Shown one piece after another: positions 7,005-14,819 of a stretch of 62,349 nt of DNA. The translations under genes and the position numbers were made by a program. The notes beneath the pieces were generated by a model. It ran no database searches. It was not told the DNA's origin and worked only from the letters and a program-made list of their open reading frames with translations. Every line of letters starts with the position of its first letter. The stretch's first letter is position 1. This stretch comes from Mycobacterium sp. ENV421 (GTDB lineage: Bacteria; Actinomycetota; Actinomycetes; Mycobacteriales; Mycobacteriaceae): the NCBI RefSeq assembly GCF_002887815.1, contig NZ_PDHO01000029.1, forward strand, positions 1 to 62,349, in the 5' to 3' direction.

Positions 7005-7412
7005 ATGTTCACCAGACGTGCAACGATCACCACCGCGACCATCCTCGCGCTAGCCGGATCGGTCGCAATCGGGCTCAGCGGCGGCGAGACGACCACCCTC
7101 GCACAACCCCCAGGCGGGGTTTCATCGACCAGCGGGCCCGCACTGCCGGTCCAGGGCCCATGGGACCAGTGCTGGGGACCCAACGGCTGGGACCCCAATT
7201 GCTGGGGACCCGGACCATGGGGTCCCGGCGGATACGGACCGGGCATGACGGGCCCCGGCGGATACGGCGGACCGGGCATGATGGGTCCCGGCGGATACGG
7301 ACCGGGCACGATGGACCCGGGACAGTGGGGGCCAGGCATGATGGGCCCGGGACAGTGGGGTCCTGGACAGTACGGACCGGGCATGATGGGCCCCGGGCCG
7401 TGGGATTACTAA
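7005..7412 (+). CDS. Secreted Gly/Pro/Met/Trp-rich repeat protein
   Basis: The 135-residue protein starts with a clear signal peptide (FTRRATITTATILALAGSVA, cleaved around residue 34). The mature part is low-complexity and built from WGPGGYGPGMMGPG-like units with many Trp, Tyr and MM pairs, plus single Cys residues near WDQCWG and PNCWG. It probably binds metal outside the cell membrane, as inferred for the other MMGPGG proteins of the element. No known domain is seen. It is the last gene of the SHOCT-cupredoxin operon. The reverse strand also lacks stops here because the sequence is repetitive, but the signal peptide supports the plus frame. Confidence 0.7.
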   Translation: MFTRRATITTATILALAGSVAIGLSGGETTTLAQPPGGVSSTSGPALPVQGPWDQCWGPNGWDPNCWGPGPWGPGGYGPGMTGPGGYGGPGMMGPGGYGPGTMDPGQWGPGMMGPGQWGPGQYGPGMMGPGPWDY

Positions 7413-7834
7413 CAGCGCTGCCGTCGCACCACCGAAGCCGCTGTGATCGCCGAGAGTTCGGTGACGTCAAGCCCAGGCGCATCCGCGGTCGGCGCGAGGA
7501 ATCCGGCGAGAATGCGGACGGCGTCGAGCGACACGCACTCACCGGTTGACCAATCACACCTGTCTCACCTGTCACACTCACACACGTGTTCGATGCCTGC
7601 GCGGCCCTGACTTCGGCGCCCGGCAGCGTCGCAGGGTCGGTTCGCTCGGGGCGGCTCACTGCAGCGGATTCGACACCGCCGCACCACCTAAAACCAGTCG
7701 AAATGGCCGTGTTTGCACAGCATTTCACCTCTTACACATGTATACTACGAAGGTGCCTGACCAGCAGAAATCGTCCACGCGACACACGGCGCGCCTCCGT
7801 GACGATGTAGGAATAGACGTGCAATATTTCAGCC
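7413..7834. other. Gene-free spacer within the element
   Basis: About 420 bases separate the copper operon from the next gene pair. I find no convincing gene. The stretch ends with TTACACATGTATACTAC (about 7731-7747), whose ATGTATAC core could serve as a promoter for the gene at 7835. Open frames on both strands here look like chance frames in GC-rich DNA. Confidence 0.45.
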
Positions 7835-8557
7835 ATGGACCTACAGGAGTTGGTCGAGCGGCTGATGAAGCAGCATCGCTCCGCCTTCGCCCGGCTGCTC
7901 GGGGAGATCGAAGCGGCCTACGACGAAGTGGTGGCCCTGCACGCGCGGCGGTTTCCCGACCCGCGTCAGATCCCCGGGGGCATGCTCTGCGGGGACGTGC
8001 GGGCGACCGTGCTGGCGATGAACGGTATGGATGCGCTGACCCGTACCGGCGAGTCGACGCGAGAGGTGCCCACGAGCGCGTCCTGCGGCCCGGATTCCAC
8101 GTTGCGGATGACCTCGGGGTCCAATACGTCGGTACGGCTTGGCGATTCGAATATGGCCATGGCCAGGGTGCGCAAGCTGGCACCCGACGTGGTGGACGGT
8201 CTGGCGCTGTTTCTGCCGCAGGCCACACCTGCGGCGAAGCCGGGGGTGCAGTTGTTCCTCGACGACGGTGCCGCCGAACCGGTGATGGGGCCGCCGGGCT
8301 TGGAGCAGGAATACGAGTTGATCGTCTACTGGTGGCCGACACCGGACAAGGCGTCGGTGGCGGGTGCGATCCTGGCCGCGGTGGCCGACTTGAACACCAA
8401 CGACGAGCGGATCCTGGTGTTCACCGCGTTGCCGCCGGCGATCCGGCCCAAGACGGCGGCCGAGGAGCAGCAGGCAGTCACCGATTACCAGCCCGACGGG
8501 GACTTCAACGAGATTTTCGGCAAGAAGTCCACCGACACTGGGGATCCGGGCGCGTAA
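7835..8557 (+). CDS. Hypothetical protein paired with ImmA/IrrE gene
   Basis: The 240-residue protein starts with a helical, charged segment (LVERLMKQHRSAFARLLGEIE), followed by a mixed alpha/beta body with YELIVYWWPTPDKASVAGAIL and a C-terminal acidic tail. No signal peptide or membrane helix is seen and I do not recognise a family. No clear ribosome site precedes the ATG, so the message may be leaderless. It lies 49 bases before the HTH-metallopeptidase gene and points the same way, suggesting a two-gene unit carried by the transposon. In ImmA-type pairs the partner is often the regulated or cleaved protein, but nothing in this sequence shows that. Confidence 0.65.
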   Translation: MDLQELVERLMKQHRSAFARLLGEIEAAYDEVVALHARRFPDPRQIPGGMLCGDVRATVLAMNGMDALTRTGESTREVPTSASCGPDSTLRMTSGSNTSVRLGDSNMAMARVRKLAPDVVDGLALFLPQATPAAKPGVQLFLDDGAAEPVMGPPGLEQEYELIVYWWPTPDKASVAGAILAAVADLNTNDERILVFTALPPAIRPKTAAEEQQAVTDYQPDGDFNEIFGKKSTDTGDPGA

Positions 8558-8606
8558 ATGAGTGCGGGGTACCGGCCGGGGTTTACCGGGGACGAGGTGG
8601 TCGGTG

Positions 8607-9851
8607 ATGACGGTCGAGGTGTTCGGCGCACGGGTCCGCCAGGCCCGGGTGCTGCGGCAGATGACCGCCACGGCGGTGATGGAGCACATGGGGTGGCGTT
8701 CCCCGCGCCAGACGCGTCTGGAGCAGGCCGAGACCGCCACCTTGGACGCCCTCGAGTTCGAGGCGCTGGTCGCGTTGTTGCGTTTCCCGGCACGGTTTTT
8801 CACCACTGCACCGGTGTCACGGGTCGCAGCGCGGGATCTGCTGTTCCGGGCGCCCAAGGCTACGACGGTCACCGAGAAGGAGTATTTGGCGGTGTTCGCC
8901 AACGTGGTCGGTGATCTGGTCGATCAGCTCAACGGCGTGGAGAAGGGGCCCGTGGTGGCGCTGGAGCCGTTGCCGGTGGGCACCGATGTGGTCACCGCGG
9001 CGGCCAAGGCCAGGGCGTGGCTGGGCCGCGAGGCGTGCGAGCCGATCCGCTATCTGACCTATGACTTGGAAGCGGCCGGGGTTCCGGTGGTGTTGCGCAC
9101 CAAGCATTCTCGCTCCACGGGTCGCATCGACTGGGACACCCAAGACGAGGAACCCGCCGGTGGGTTGACCGAGAAGCATCTGGGCTGCTCGGCGCGGACC
9201 GGGGAGTTCCGGCAACGCCCACTGGTGTTGATGCGCAGTATCGACTCCTGGGAACGCAGCCGCTGGACGGTCGCCCACGAGATCGGCCATCTGGTGTTGC
9301 ACCGCCATGGCGAGGTCAGCGATGACCAGGAGAACGAGGCGTCGCGGTTCGCGTCGGAGTTCTTGGCGCCGGCGGCGGCGATCGCGGCCGAGATCACCGA
9401 TGCCCCGACCCTGAATCATCTGATGCCGGTGAAGTTGAAGTGGGGAATTTCGTTGGGCGCGTTGATCATGCATCTGCGCGAATCCAAGCTGATCGATGAG
9501 CACCGCGCGGCGATGCTGCAGCGCCAGCTCTACACCCGGATCAACTCCGAGACCGGGCGCACCTGGGGAAAGACCGAACCTGGGTGGGACGCCCGCCTGC
9601 CCGAGCAGCCGCGGCTGCTGATCAAGTGGGTCGAGGCCTGCTACGGCGCGACGTCGGTGGAGATGCTGGCTGCATTGGATTTGATCTTCCCGGCCGATCT
9701 GCTGGCCGACATCCTAGCCGGACAGCGCGGGGCGAGCGCGCCGCGGCCGGCGCGGGTCGATGTTGCGCTGGCCCCGGTGGGCGGCACCGACCGTGGTGAC
9801 ACGGTGGTGGTGGCGGCCTCGGAGCGGTTCCGGTCGCGCCGGCAAGCCTGA
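8607..9851 (+). CDS. HTH-ImmA/IrrE-type zinc metallopeptidase
   Basis: The 414-residue protein has an N-terminal Xre-like helix-turn-helix (about 5-62), a central region, and an ImmA/IrrE peptidase domain with HEIGH (His224-His228) followed by ENEASRFASEFLAP, whose Glu supplies the third zinc ligand. Proteins of this build cleave repressors, as ImmA does for the ICEBs1 repressor or IrrE/PprI for DdrO. A C-terminal extension of about 100 residues (from about 310) has no family I can name. The ATG at 8607 has GACGAGG upstream. Sitting just before tnpA, it is a good candidate for controlling transposition or cargo expression, though its target is not evident. Confidence 0.8.
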   Translation: MTVEVFGARVRQARVLRQMTATAVMEHMGWRSPRQTRLEQAETATLDALEFEALVALLRFPARFFTTAPVSRVAARDLLFRAPKATTVTEKEYLAVFANVVGDLVDQLNGVEKGPVVALEPLPVGTDVVTAAAKARAWLGREACEPIRYLTYDLEAAGVPVVLRTKHSRSTGRIDWDTQDEEPAGGLTEKHLGCSARTGEFRQRPLVLMRSIDSWERSRWTVAHEIGHLVLHRHGEVSDDQENEASRFASEFLAPAAAIAAEITDAPTLNHLMPVKLKWGISLGALIMHLRESKLIDEHRAAMLQRQLYTRINSETGRTWGKTEPGWDARLPEQPRLLIKWVEACYGATSVEMLAALDLIFPADLLADILAGQRGASAPRPARVDVALAPVGGTDRGDTVVVAASERFRSRRQA

Positions 9852-9873
9852 ACGGATTCGTGGGACATCGGCG

Positions 9874-11073
9874 ATGGCACGCACGCAACGCATCGCCCTG
9901 GCCGAGGACACCGATACGTTCACCGTGGTGGGTCCGGATTTTCTGCCGATCGACCCGGCCGAGGAGTTCCTGCAGTTTCTGCGCGACGACGAGGCCTCCC
10001 CTAACACGGTGAAGGCCTACGCCGCGGGGCTGGCGGCCTGGTGGACGGTGCTGGAGCACACCGGTACCGACTGGCGTGAGATCAGCACCAGCCTGTTCGG
10101 GCAGTTTCTGGCCTATCTGCGCACCGGGGACCTGCCGGGCACCGCCCGCATCGGCGCCCCCGAGGGCTGGCTCGGCGCGGCCAGCACCGCGTTGCGGGCC
10201 GCGGCGGTGCTGGCCTGCTACCGCTACCACGCCGACGCCCACGGGCTCGTCGGCCCGTATCAGCGGCTGCACACCAGCCGCGGCAAACGTGGCCGGTCAC
10301 GTTACATCCCGATGCTGGCCGGGGTCGGTGCGGCGCGGCCGGCCAAGGACCGCCCCATTTACACGGTGCGCCGCGGCAATCGCGCCGCCACCCCGGTGCT
10401 GCTGCCCGCCCAGGTCGGGCTCATTCTCGATGGCTGCGCCACCCAAACCGGCCATGAGTGGTCCGGGCCGGCATCGGGGCTGCGCGACCGTTTGTTGTTC
10501 GCGGTGCTGGCCGAAACGGGGATGCGGTTGGGGGAGGCATTATCGTTGCGGCACCACGATTTCCACATCGGCGCTGGCGGCACCCCGTGGATCGATATCG
10601 CCGCGCGCCAAGACCACCCCCGCGGAGCGCGCGGCAAGACGCTCTCCCCGCGGCGGGTCTATATCGGTGACGACCTGGAGGCGCTGTATTCCTCCTACGT
10701 GTGGCATCTGATCGATCACGGCGCGGATCTGGCAGTGCCGGACCTGACCACTCATTTCGTGTTCGTCAACCTGACCGCGGGGACACCGTTCGCGCCGACG
10801 CGTCCTGAAACCGTCTACGCCAAAGTCGATTCGGTCACCAGCCGCGCCGCCGGGGCGCTGCCACAGGGGTGGTCTCCGCACTGGCTGCGCCACACCCACG
10901 CCACCGCGCTGCTGCTCTCCGGCGCGGCCCCACACGTGGTGATGCGCCGCCTGGGCCACGCCGACATCCAAACCACCCTCTCCACCTACGGGTGGGTCAC
11001 CGAGGACGCCGAGATGCGCACCCTGGCCCAATGGCGCAACTACGTGGCCGGCTGGAAAGGACTCACACCGTGA
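9874..11073 (+). CDS. tnpA: TnpA, tyrosine recombinase of Tn554-like element
   Basis: The 399-residue integrase has an N-terminal SAM-like/core-binding region (EEFLQFLRDDEASPNTVKAY) and a C-terminal catalytic domain with the full set of residues: Arg218 (GMRLGEAL), His336-x-x-Arg339 (HWLRHTHAT), His362 (LGHAD) and the nucleophile Tyr372 (STYGWV). It therefore cuts and rejoins DNA through a phosphotyrosine bond. The ATG at 9874 is preferred because it opens the recognisable domain. Its stop overlaps the GTG of tnpB (GTGA). In Tn554 the equivalent protein works with TnpB and TnpC to excise and integrate the element without target duplication. Confidence 0.88.
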   Translation: MARTQRIALAEDTDTFTVVGPDFLPIDPAEEFLQFLRDDEASPNTVKAYAAGLAAWWTVLEHTGTDWREISTSLFGQFLAYLRTGDLPGTARIGAPEGWLGAASTALRAAAVLACYRYHADAHGLVGPYQRLHTSRGKRGRSRYIPMLAGVGAARPAKDRPIYTVRRGNRAATPVLLPAQVGLILDGCATQTGHEWSGPASGLRDRLLFAVLAETGMRLGEALSLRHHDFHIGAGGTPWIDIAARQDHPRGARGKTLSPRRVYIGDDLEALYSSYVWHLIDHGADLAVPDLTTHFVFVNLTAGTPFAPTRPETVYAKVDSVTSRAAGALPQGWSPHWLRHTHATALLLSGAAPHVVMRRLGHADIQTTLSTYGWVTEDAEMRTLAQWRNYVAGWKGLTP

Positions 11074-13307
11074 CCACACCGATGGACCCACCGCCGCCCC
11101 GGGGCGCGGCCTCATCCCCGGTCGCGGTCAGTTCCTGGCAGTCCCAATGGGCCCGAGTGCCCGGGCAGTGGCGTAAGCCCGTCTATCCGATCGACACCGC
11201 ACCCTTCCAGGAGGTGTTCCTGCGCAACCAGTTCTACCTGCGGGGCAACCGCGCCGGGGCCGCCCACGACTTCACCCCCGCCGCACCACCGCGATTCGCC
11301 GAGGAAATCGCTTGGTGGGTGTGGTGGTGCTGGGATCAGCAGCTGCGCAAGATCGAGCCGTCGCTGCTGGCGTGGCTGGTGCGCACCCTGCCCGCGGCCA
11401 TCTCCGAGCACACCACCCGCACCGGCGCTGCGCCCACTAGTATCGCCGAGCTCGATCCCACCGAGCTGATCCGCCAGGCCGCGTTGAGCTTTCAGCGCCG
11501 CAACAACCGGCTGCCCTCACCCGGATCGCGGCGCAACATCAGCCACCTCATCGAACACCTGCACTTGAACGTGTCGGTATCGTGCACCGACACCCCGTGG
11601 TGGGCCCACGACATCTGGGATCTGCGCGCCGATCCCCGCATCCCGCAACGCCCGCACGAACCCTGCCACGACCAGACGGTGCGGCTGCGCGGGATCACCC
11701 CAGACTGGCTGCGCGAAGGCCTGCGGTTCTGGCTGCGCAGCGCCCTGACCTACGACCTGCTCACCTGGTCCTCGGTCGTTGACCGGGCCCGCAACCTCGG
11801 CTCGCAGCTGGGCCACTTCGCCACCACCGCAGGTCATCTGCAAGACCCCTTGATCAGCACCGACCCCGACCAGCTGCGCACGGTGTTCCTCGACTACCTC
11901 GACTACCTGCGCTCACCGCAGGCCGCCACCCATTCCGAGCGGCTCACCTCCGACACGGTCGCTAGCCTGCAAGCCCAAACCCAGTCGTTCTACACGTTCA
12001 TGCACGACCACGCCGCCGAGGCAGCGACGGCCACCGCCACGGCACGCTGGCGCGACATCACCCTGACCCACACGGCGTTATGGTCGCCCATCAACGCCCC
12101 CAAACACCGCCGCCGCGCACGCGAACTCACCTGGCATTCCACCGCCGACCTGCAACGCATGCTCGCCTACCTCGACGTTTTGGCCGCAGAACCCAAACAG
12201 AAAGTGGTGCTCACCGGCCCCGACGGGGACCTCTCGGTCCTCGCAGGCCTCGGTGACCCCCAAGCCGCCCGGATCTGGCTGCTGCAAGCACTCACCGGCA
12301 GGCGGGCCTCGGAGATCTTGATGCTCGATTACGACCCGCTCGAGGCGATCCCGGGCCAGGACCGGCCCGTCGGCACCGAACCCGACAACGGGGCGTTCGT
12401 GGCGCGGCTGCGCTATCAACAGACCAAAGTCGACGGGATCGTCCCCACCATCCTGGTCGAGCAAGCCATCGTCGACATCATCGGTGAGCAACAACGATGG
12501 CTCACCACCAAATACCCTCAGCTGCAATCCAAATACCTGTTTCTCGGGCTGAAGAATCAGCACCGCGGGCAACGGCCCCGCTCCTACACCACCTACCGGG
12601 CCATGCTCGACAAACTCGACAAGTGCCACACCCTCACCGACAGCGCCGGGCGGGCACTGCGATTCACCCAAACTCACAGGCTGCGTCACACCCGGGCCAC
12701 CGAACTGCTCAACGATGGCGTTCCGTTCCACGTCGTGCAGCGCTACCTCGGCCACAAAAGCCCCGAAATGACCGCCCGCTACGCCGCCACGCTGGCCGCG
12801 ACCGCCGAAGCGGAATTCCTCAAACACAAGAAGATCGGGGCACACGGTGCCGACATCGACATCACCCCGCACGACATCTACGAGATGACCCAGCTGGCCG
12901 CCCGCACCGACCGCGTCCTGCCCAACGGGGTCTGTCTGTTGCCCCCGCTCAAACAATGCGACAAAGGCAACGCCTGCCTGGGCTGCGGGCACTTCGCCAC
13001 CGACACCACACACCTGGACGAACTGCGCGCCCAGCTCGCCGCGACCGAGGCGCTCATCGCGACACGGCGCGACCAATACCGGCAACGCGCCGGCCGCGAA
13101 CTTGGTGACGACAACATCTGGATCATCGAACGACACCGCGAAATCGACTCGCTGCATGCCATCATCGACCGCCTCGCCGCCACCGCCGACAACTCCGTCG
13201 CCGGCCCAGGCACAGGCAAACGACTGCCGCTGCTGCAGATCCAAACCCGCGGAGCCCACCAATCCGCCCTCGACAAGGCCAGCCGACCCCGCACCGGTGA
13301 GCAATGA
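11070..13307 (+). CDS. tnpB: TnpB, large tyrosine recombinase of Tn554-like element
   Basis: The 745-residue protein begins at a GTG that overlaps the tnpA stop. It has a long N-terminal part (about 1-380) and a C-terminal recombinase domain with an Arg pair at 411-412 (TGRRASEIL), His536-x-x-Arg539 (HRLRHTRAT), LGHKSPEMT and Tyr571 (TARYAA). A Cys cluster follows (CLLPPLKQCDKGNACLGCGHF, about 628-648), which looks like a zinc site and is typical of large Tn554-type TnpB proteins. The tail is helical. It is presumed to act with TnpA on the element ends. The gene overlaps tnpC by four bases (ATGA). Confidence 0.88.
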   Translation: MTTPMDPPPPRGAASSPVAVSSWQSQWARVPGQWRKPVYPIDTAPFQEVFLRNQFYLRGNRAGAAHDFTPAAPPRFAEEIAWWVWWCWDQQLRKIEPSLLAWLVRTLPAAISEHTTRTGAAPTSIAELDPTELIRQAALSFQRRNNRLPSPGSRRNISHLIEHLHLNVSVSCTDTPWWAHDIWDLRADPRIPQRPHEPCHDQTVRLRGITPDWLREGLRFWLRSALTYDLLTWSSVVDRARNLGSQLGHFATTAGHLQDPLISTDPDQLRTVFLDYLDYLRSPQAATHSERLTSDTVASLQAQTQSFYTFMHDHAAEAATATATARWRDITLTHTALWSPINAPKHRRRARELTWHSTADLQRMLAYLDVLAAEPKQKVVLTGPDGDLSVLAGLGDPQAARIWLLQALTGRRASEILMLDYDPLEAIPGQDRPVGTEPDNGAFVARLRYQQTKVDGIVPTILVEQAIVDIIGEQQRWLTTKYPQLQSKYLFLGLKNQHRGQRPRSYTTYRAMLDKLDKCHTLTDSAGRALRFTQTHRLRHTRATELLNDGVPFHVVQRYLGHKSPEMTARYAATLAATAEAEFLKHKKIGAHGADIDITPHDIYEMTQLAARTDRVLPNGVCLLPPLKQCDKGNACLGCGHFATDTTHLDELRAQLAATEALIATRRDQYRQRAGRELGDDNIWIIERHREIDSLHAIIDRLAATADNSVAGPGTGKRLPLLQIQTRGAHQSALDKASRPRTGEQ

Positions 13308-13738
13308 CCACACCGCGCTCCACCGACGCGATCGTCGCCCACGCCAAGAAGCGCTACGCCGCCACCGAAAACAAGATCGCCAAAGCGATCAAGGACATGC
13401 GCCGAAAAGGGCTCACGATCAACCCGCAAACCGTCGCCAAACACGCACGGGTTTCCCGCAAAAGCGTCTACAACCACAGCAACCTGCTCGACCAGATCCA
13501 CGCCGAATCAGCCAAACCCACCCTCAACCCGGCACCCACGACACCCCAGCCCGACACCGAATCCAGCATCGTCACCGCCTTGCGCGAACAACTCCGCACC
13601 CAAAAGCAGCGCTACCAGACAGAGATCGCCGAACTCAAAGCCGAGAACAAAACCCTCGAACAAGCCCTCGCCACCGCACACGGCGAACTGCACCGCCTCC
13701 GCAACACAGCAACACCCACCGCGAGCCAACGTCGGTGA
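13304..13738 (+). CDS. tnpC: TnpC-like HTH/coiled-coil protein
   Basis: The 144-residue basic protein has an N-terminal helix-turn-helix (LTINPQTVAKHARVSRKSVY, about 37-56) and a C-terminal coiled coil (about 85-130, with heptads such as EIAELKAENKTLEQAL). TnpC of Tn554 is a small third protein of similar size that affects the efficiency and orientation of transposition, and DUF6262-type proteins with this build follow tnpB in many actinobacterial elements. The ATG overlaps the tnpB stop, so the three genes form one operon. Its end lies just before the right terminal repeats. Confidence 0.82.
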   Translation: MTTPRSTDAIVAHAKKRYAATENKIAKAIKDMRRKGLTINPQTVAKHARVSRKSVYNHSNLLDQIHAESAKPTLNPAPTTPQPDTESSIVTALREQLRTQKQRYQTEIAELKAENKTLEQALATAHGELHRLRNTATPTASQRR

Positions 13739-13740
13739 CA

Positions 13741-13755
13741 CCGTTACAGATAACA
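13741..13755 (+). repeat. Internal direct copy of the right terminal repeat
   Basis: CCGTTACAGATAACA occurs here and again at 13820-13834, 79 bases apart in the same orientation. Between the copies lies the perfect 12-bp palindrome ACCCACGTGGGT (13785-13796). The cluster looks like an array of recombinase-binding sites at the tnp end of the element. Confidence 0.75.
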
Positions 13756-13818
13756 GTGTCCCCTACGAGAAAACCCCATCTAAAACCCACGTGGGTGACA
13801 GTCCTACACACCCCACAA

Positions 13819-13832
13819 CCCGTTACAGATAA
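13819..13832 (-). repeat. Right terminal inverted repeat of Tn554-like element
   Basis: CCCGTTACAGATAA is the exact reverse complement of 1706-1719. The tadA 5' fragment resumes within two bases. It marks the right boundary of the element. Confidence 0.8.
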
Positions 13833-14819
13833 CACCGCCGCGGCCAGTTGACTGTGCAACGCCGCGCGGTCCAGACCGCCGAGGGCCGCGAGAGCTTCCA
13901 GCCGGGCCGGCACCTCGGCCGGGCTGTTGGCGTGCACGGTCCCCGCCCCGCCGTCGTGGCCGGTGTTCAGAGCCGTCAGCAGGTCGACGACCTCGGCGCC
14001 GCGCACCTCCCCGACGACGATCCGGTCCGGCCGCATCCGCAGGGCCTGCCGGACCAGCTGCCGCATCGTGACCTCGCCGGCGCCCTCCACATTGGCGGCC
14101 CGCGCCACCAGCCGCACCAGGTGGGGGTGGCGCGGCGCCAGTTCGGGGGCATCTTCGACGCACACGATCCGCTCTCCCCCGTCCACCGCCCCGAGCACAG
14201 CGGCCAACAGAGTCGTCTTGCCTGCGCCCGTACCGCCCGAGATGAGTAACGCCAGCCGGGCGTCGATGATGCCGGTGAGCAGCTCGGCGGCGTCCGGCGC
14301 GATCGCCCCCGCCGCGATCAGGGCGGCAAGATCCTGGGTCGCGGGCCGCAACACCCGCAGCGACACGCAGGTGCCCGCGACGGCGACCGGCGGCAGCACG
14401 GCGTGCAGACGCACCGAGAACTCGCCGGTTCCGACCCCGGTGAGCTGTCCGTCGACCCAGGGCTGCGCGTCGTCCAGTCGTCGCCCCGCGGCCACGGCGA
14501 GCCGCTGTGCCAGCCGGCGCACGGCGGCTTCATCGACGAAGCGGACCGAGGCGGAACGCAGGCCGGTGCCGTCGTCGACCCACACCGCGTCGGGGGCGGT
14601 CACCAGAACGTCGGTCGTTCCCGGTGCACGCAGCAACGGCTCGAGCGGCCCGGCGCCCGTGAGTTCGGTCTGCAGGACCCGCAAGTTGTTCAGGACCTCG
14701 GTGTCGCCAAGCACTCCCCCAGATTCGGCACGGATGGCGGCCGCGACAGCCGCCGGCCGTAACGACGATGACTCGGCAGCCAGTCGCTCGCGGACCCGTT
14801 CGACGAACGACCCGTTCAT
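13833..14819 (-). pseudogene. tadA: 5' fragment of tadA pilus-assembly ATPase
   Basis: The ATG at 14819 overlaps the ssd stop (ATGA). The frame encodes about 328 residues of a CpaF/TadA-type secretion ATPase: an N-terminal helical domain, Walker A LISGGTGAGKTTLL, the catalytic acidic box, and Walker B-like RPDRIVVGEVRGAEVVDLL followed by HDGGAGTVHANSP. After ALHSQLAAAV the native sequence ends and the frame runs into the element, stopping near 13635. The last domain lies 12 kb away at 1520-1702. The hexamer-forming C-terminus is missing, so pilus assembly or retraction should fail unless the element excises. Homologue by position: Rv3659c. Confidence 0.85.

Larger units (their letters stand above)
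1703..13834. mobile_element. Tn554-like element with metal-resistance cargo, inserted in tadA
   Basis: The element is about 12.1 kb long and splits tadA. Its ends carry a perfect 14-bp inverted repeat, TTATCTGTAACGGG at 1706-1719 and its complement at 13819-13832. The tnpA-tnpB-tnpC operon lies at the right end, the arrangement typical of Tn554-type transposons, which use two tyrosine recombinases plus TnpC rather than a DDE transposase. No obvious target duplication is seen. The bases just outside the repeats differ slightly (GGTGTT against GGCGTT on the tadA strand), as expected when a short core moves with the element. Cargo: a CmtR/CtpG/DUF302 metal operon, a divergent SHOCT/cupredoxin/Met-rich operon, a lone Met-rich membrane protein, and an HTH-ImmA/IrrE gene with a partner. 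Exact ends are uncertain by a few bases. Confidence 0.85.
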
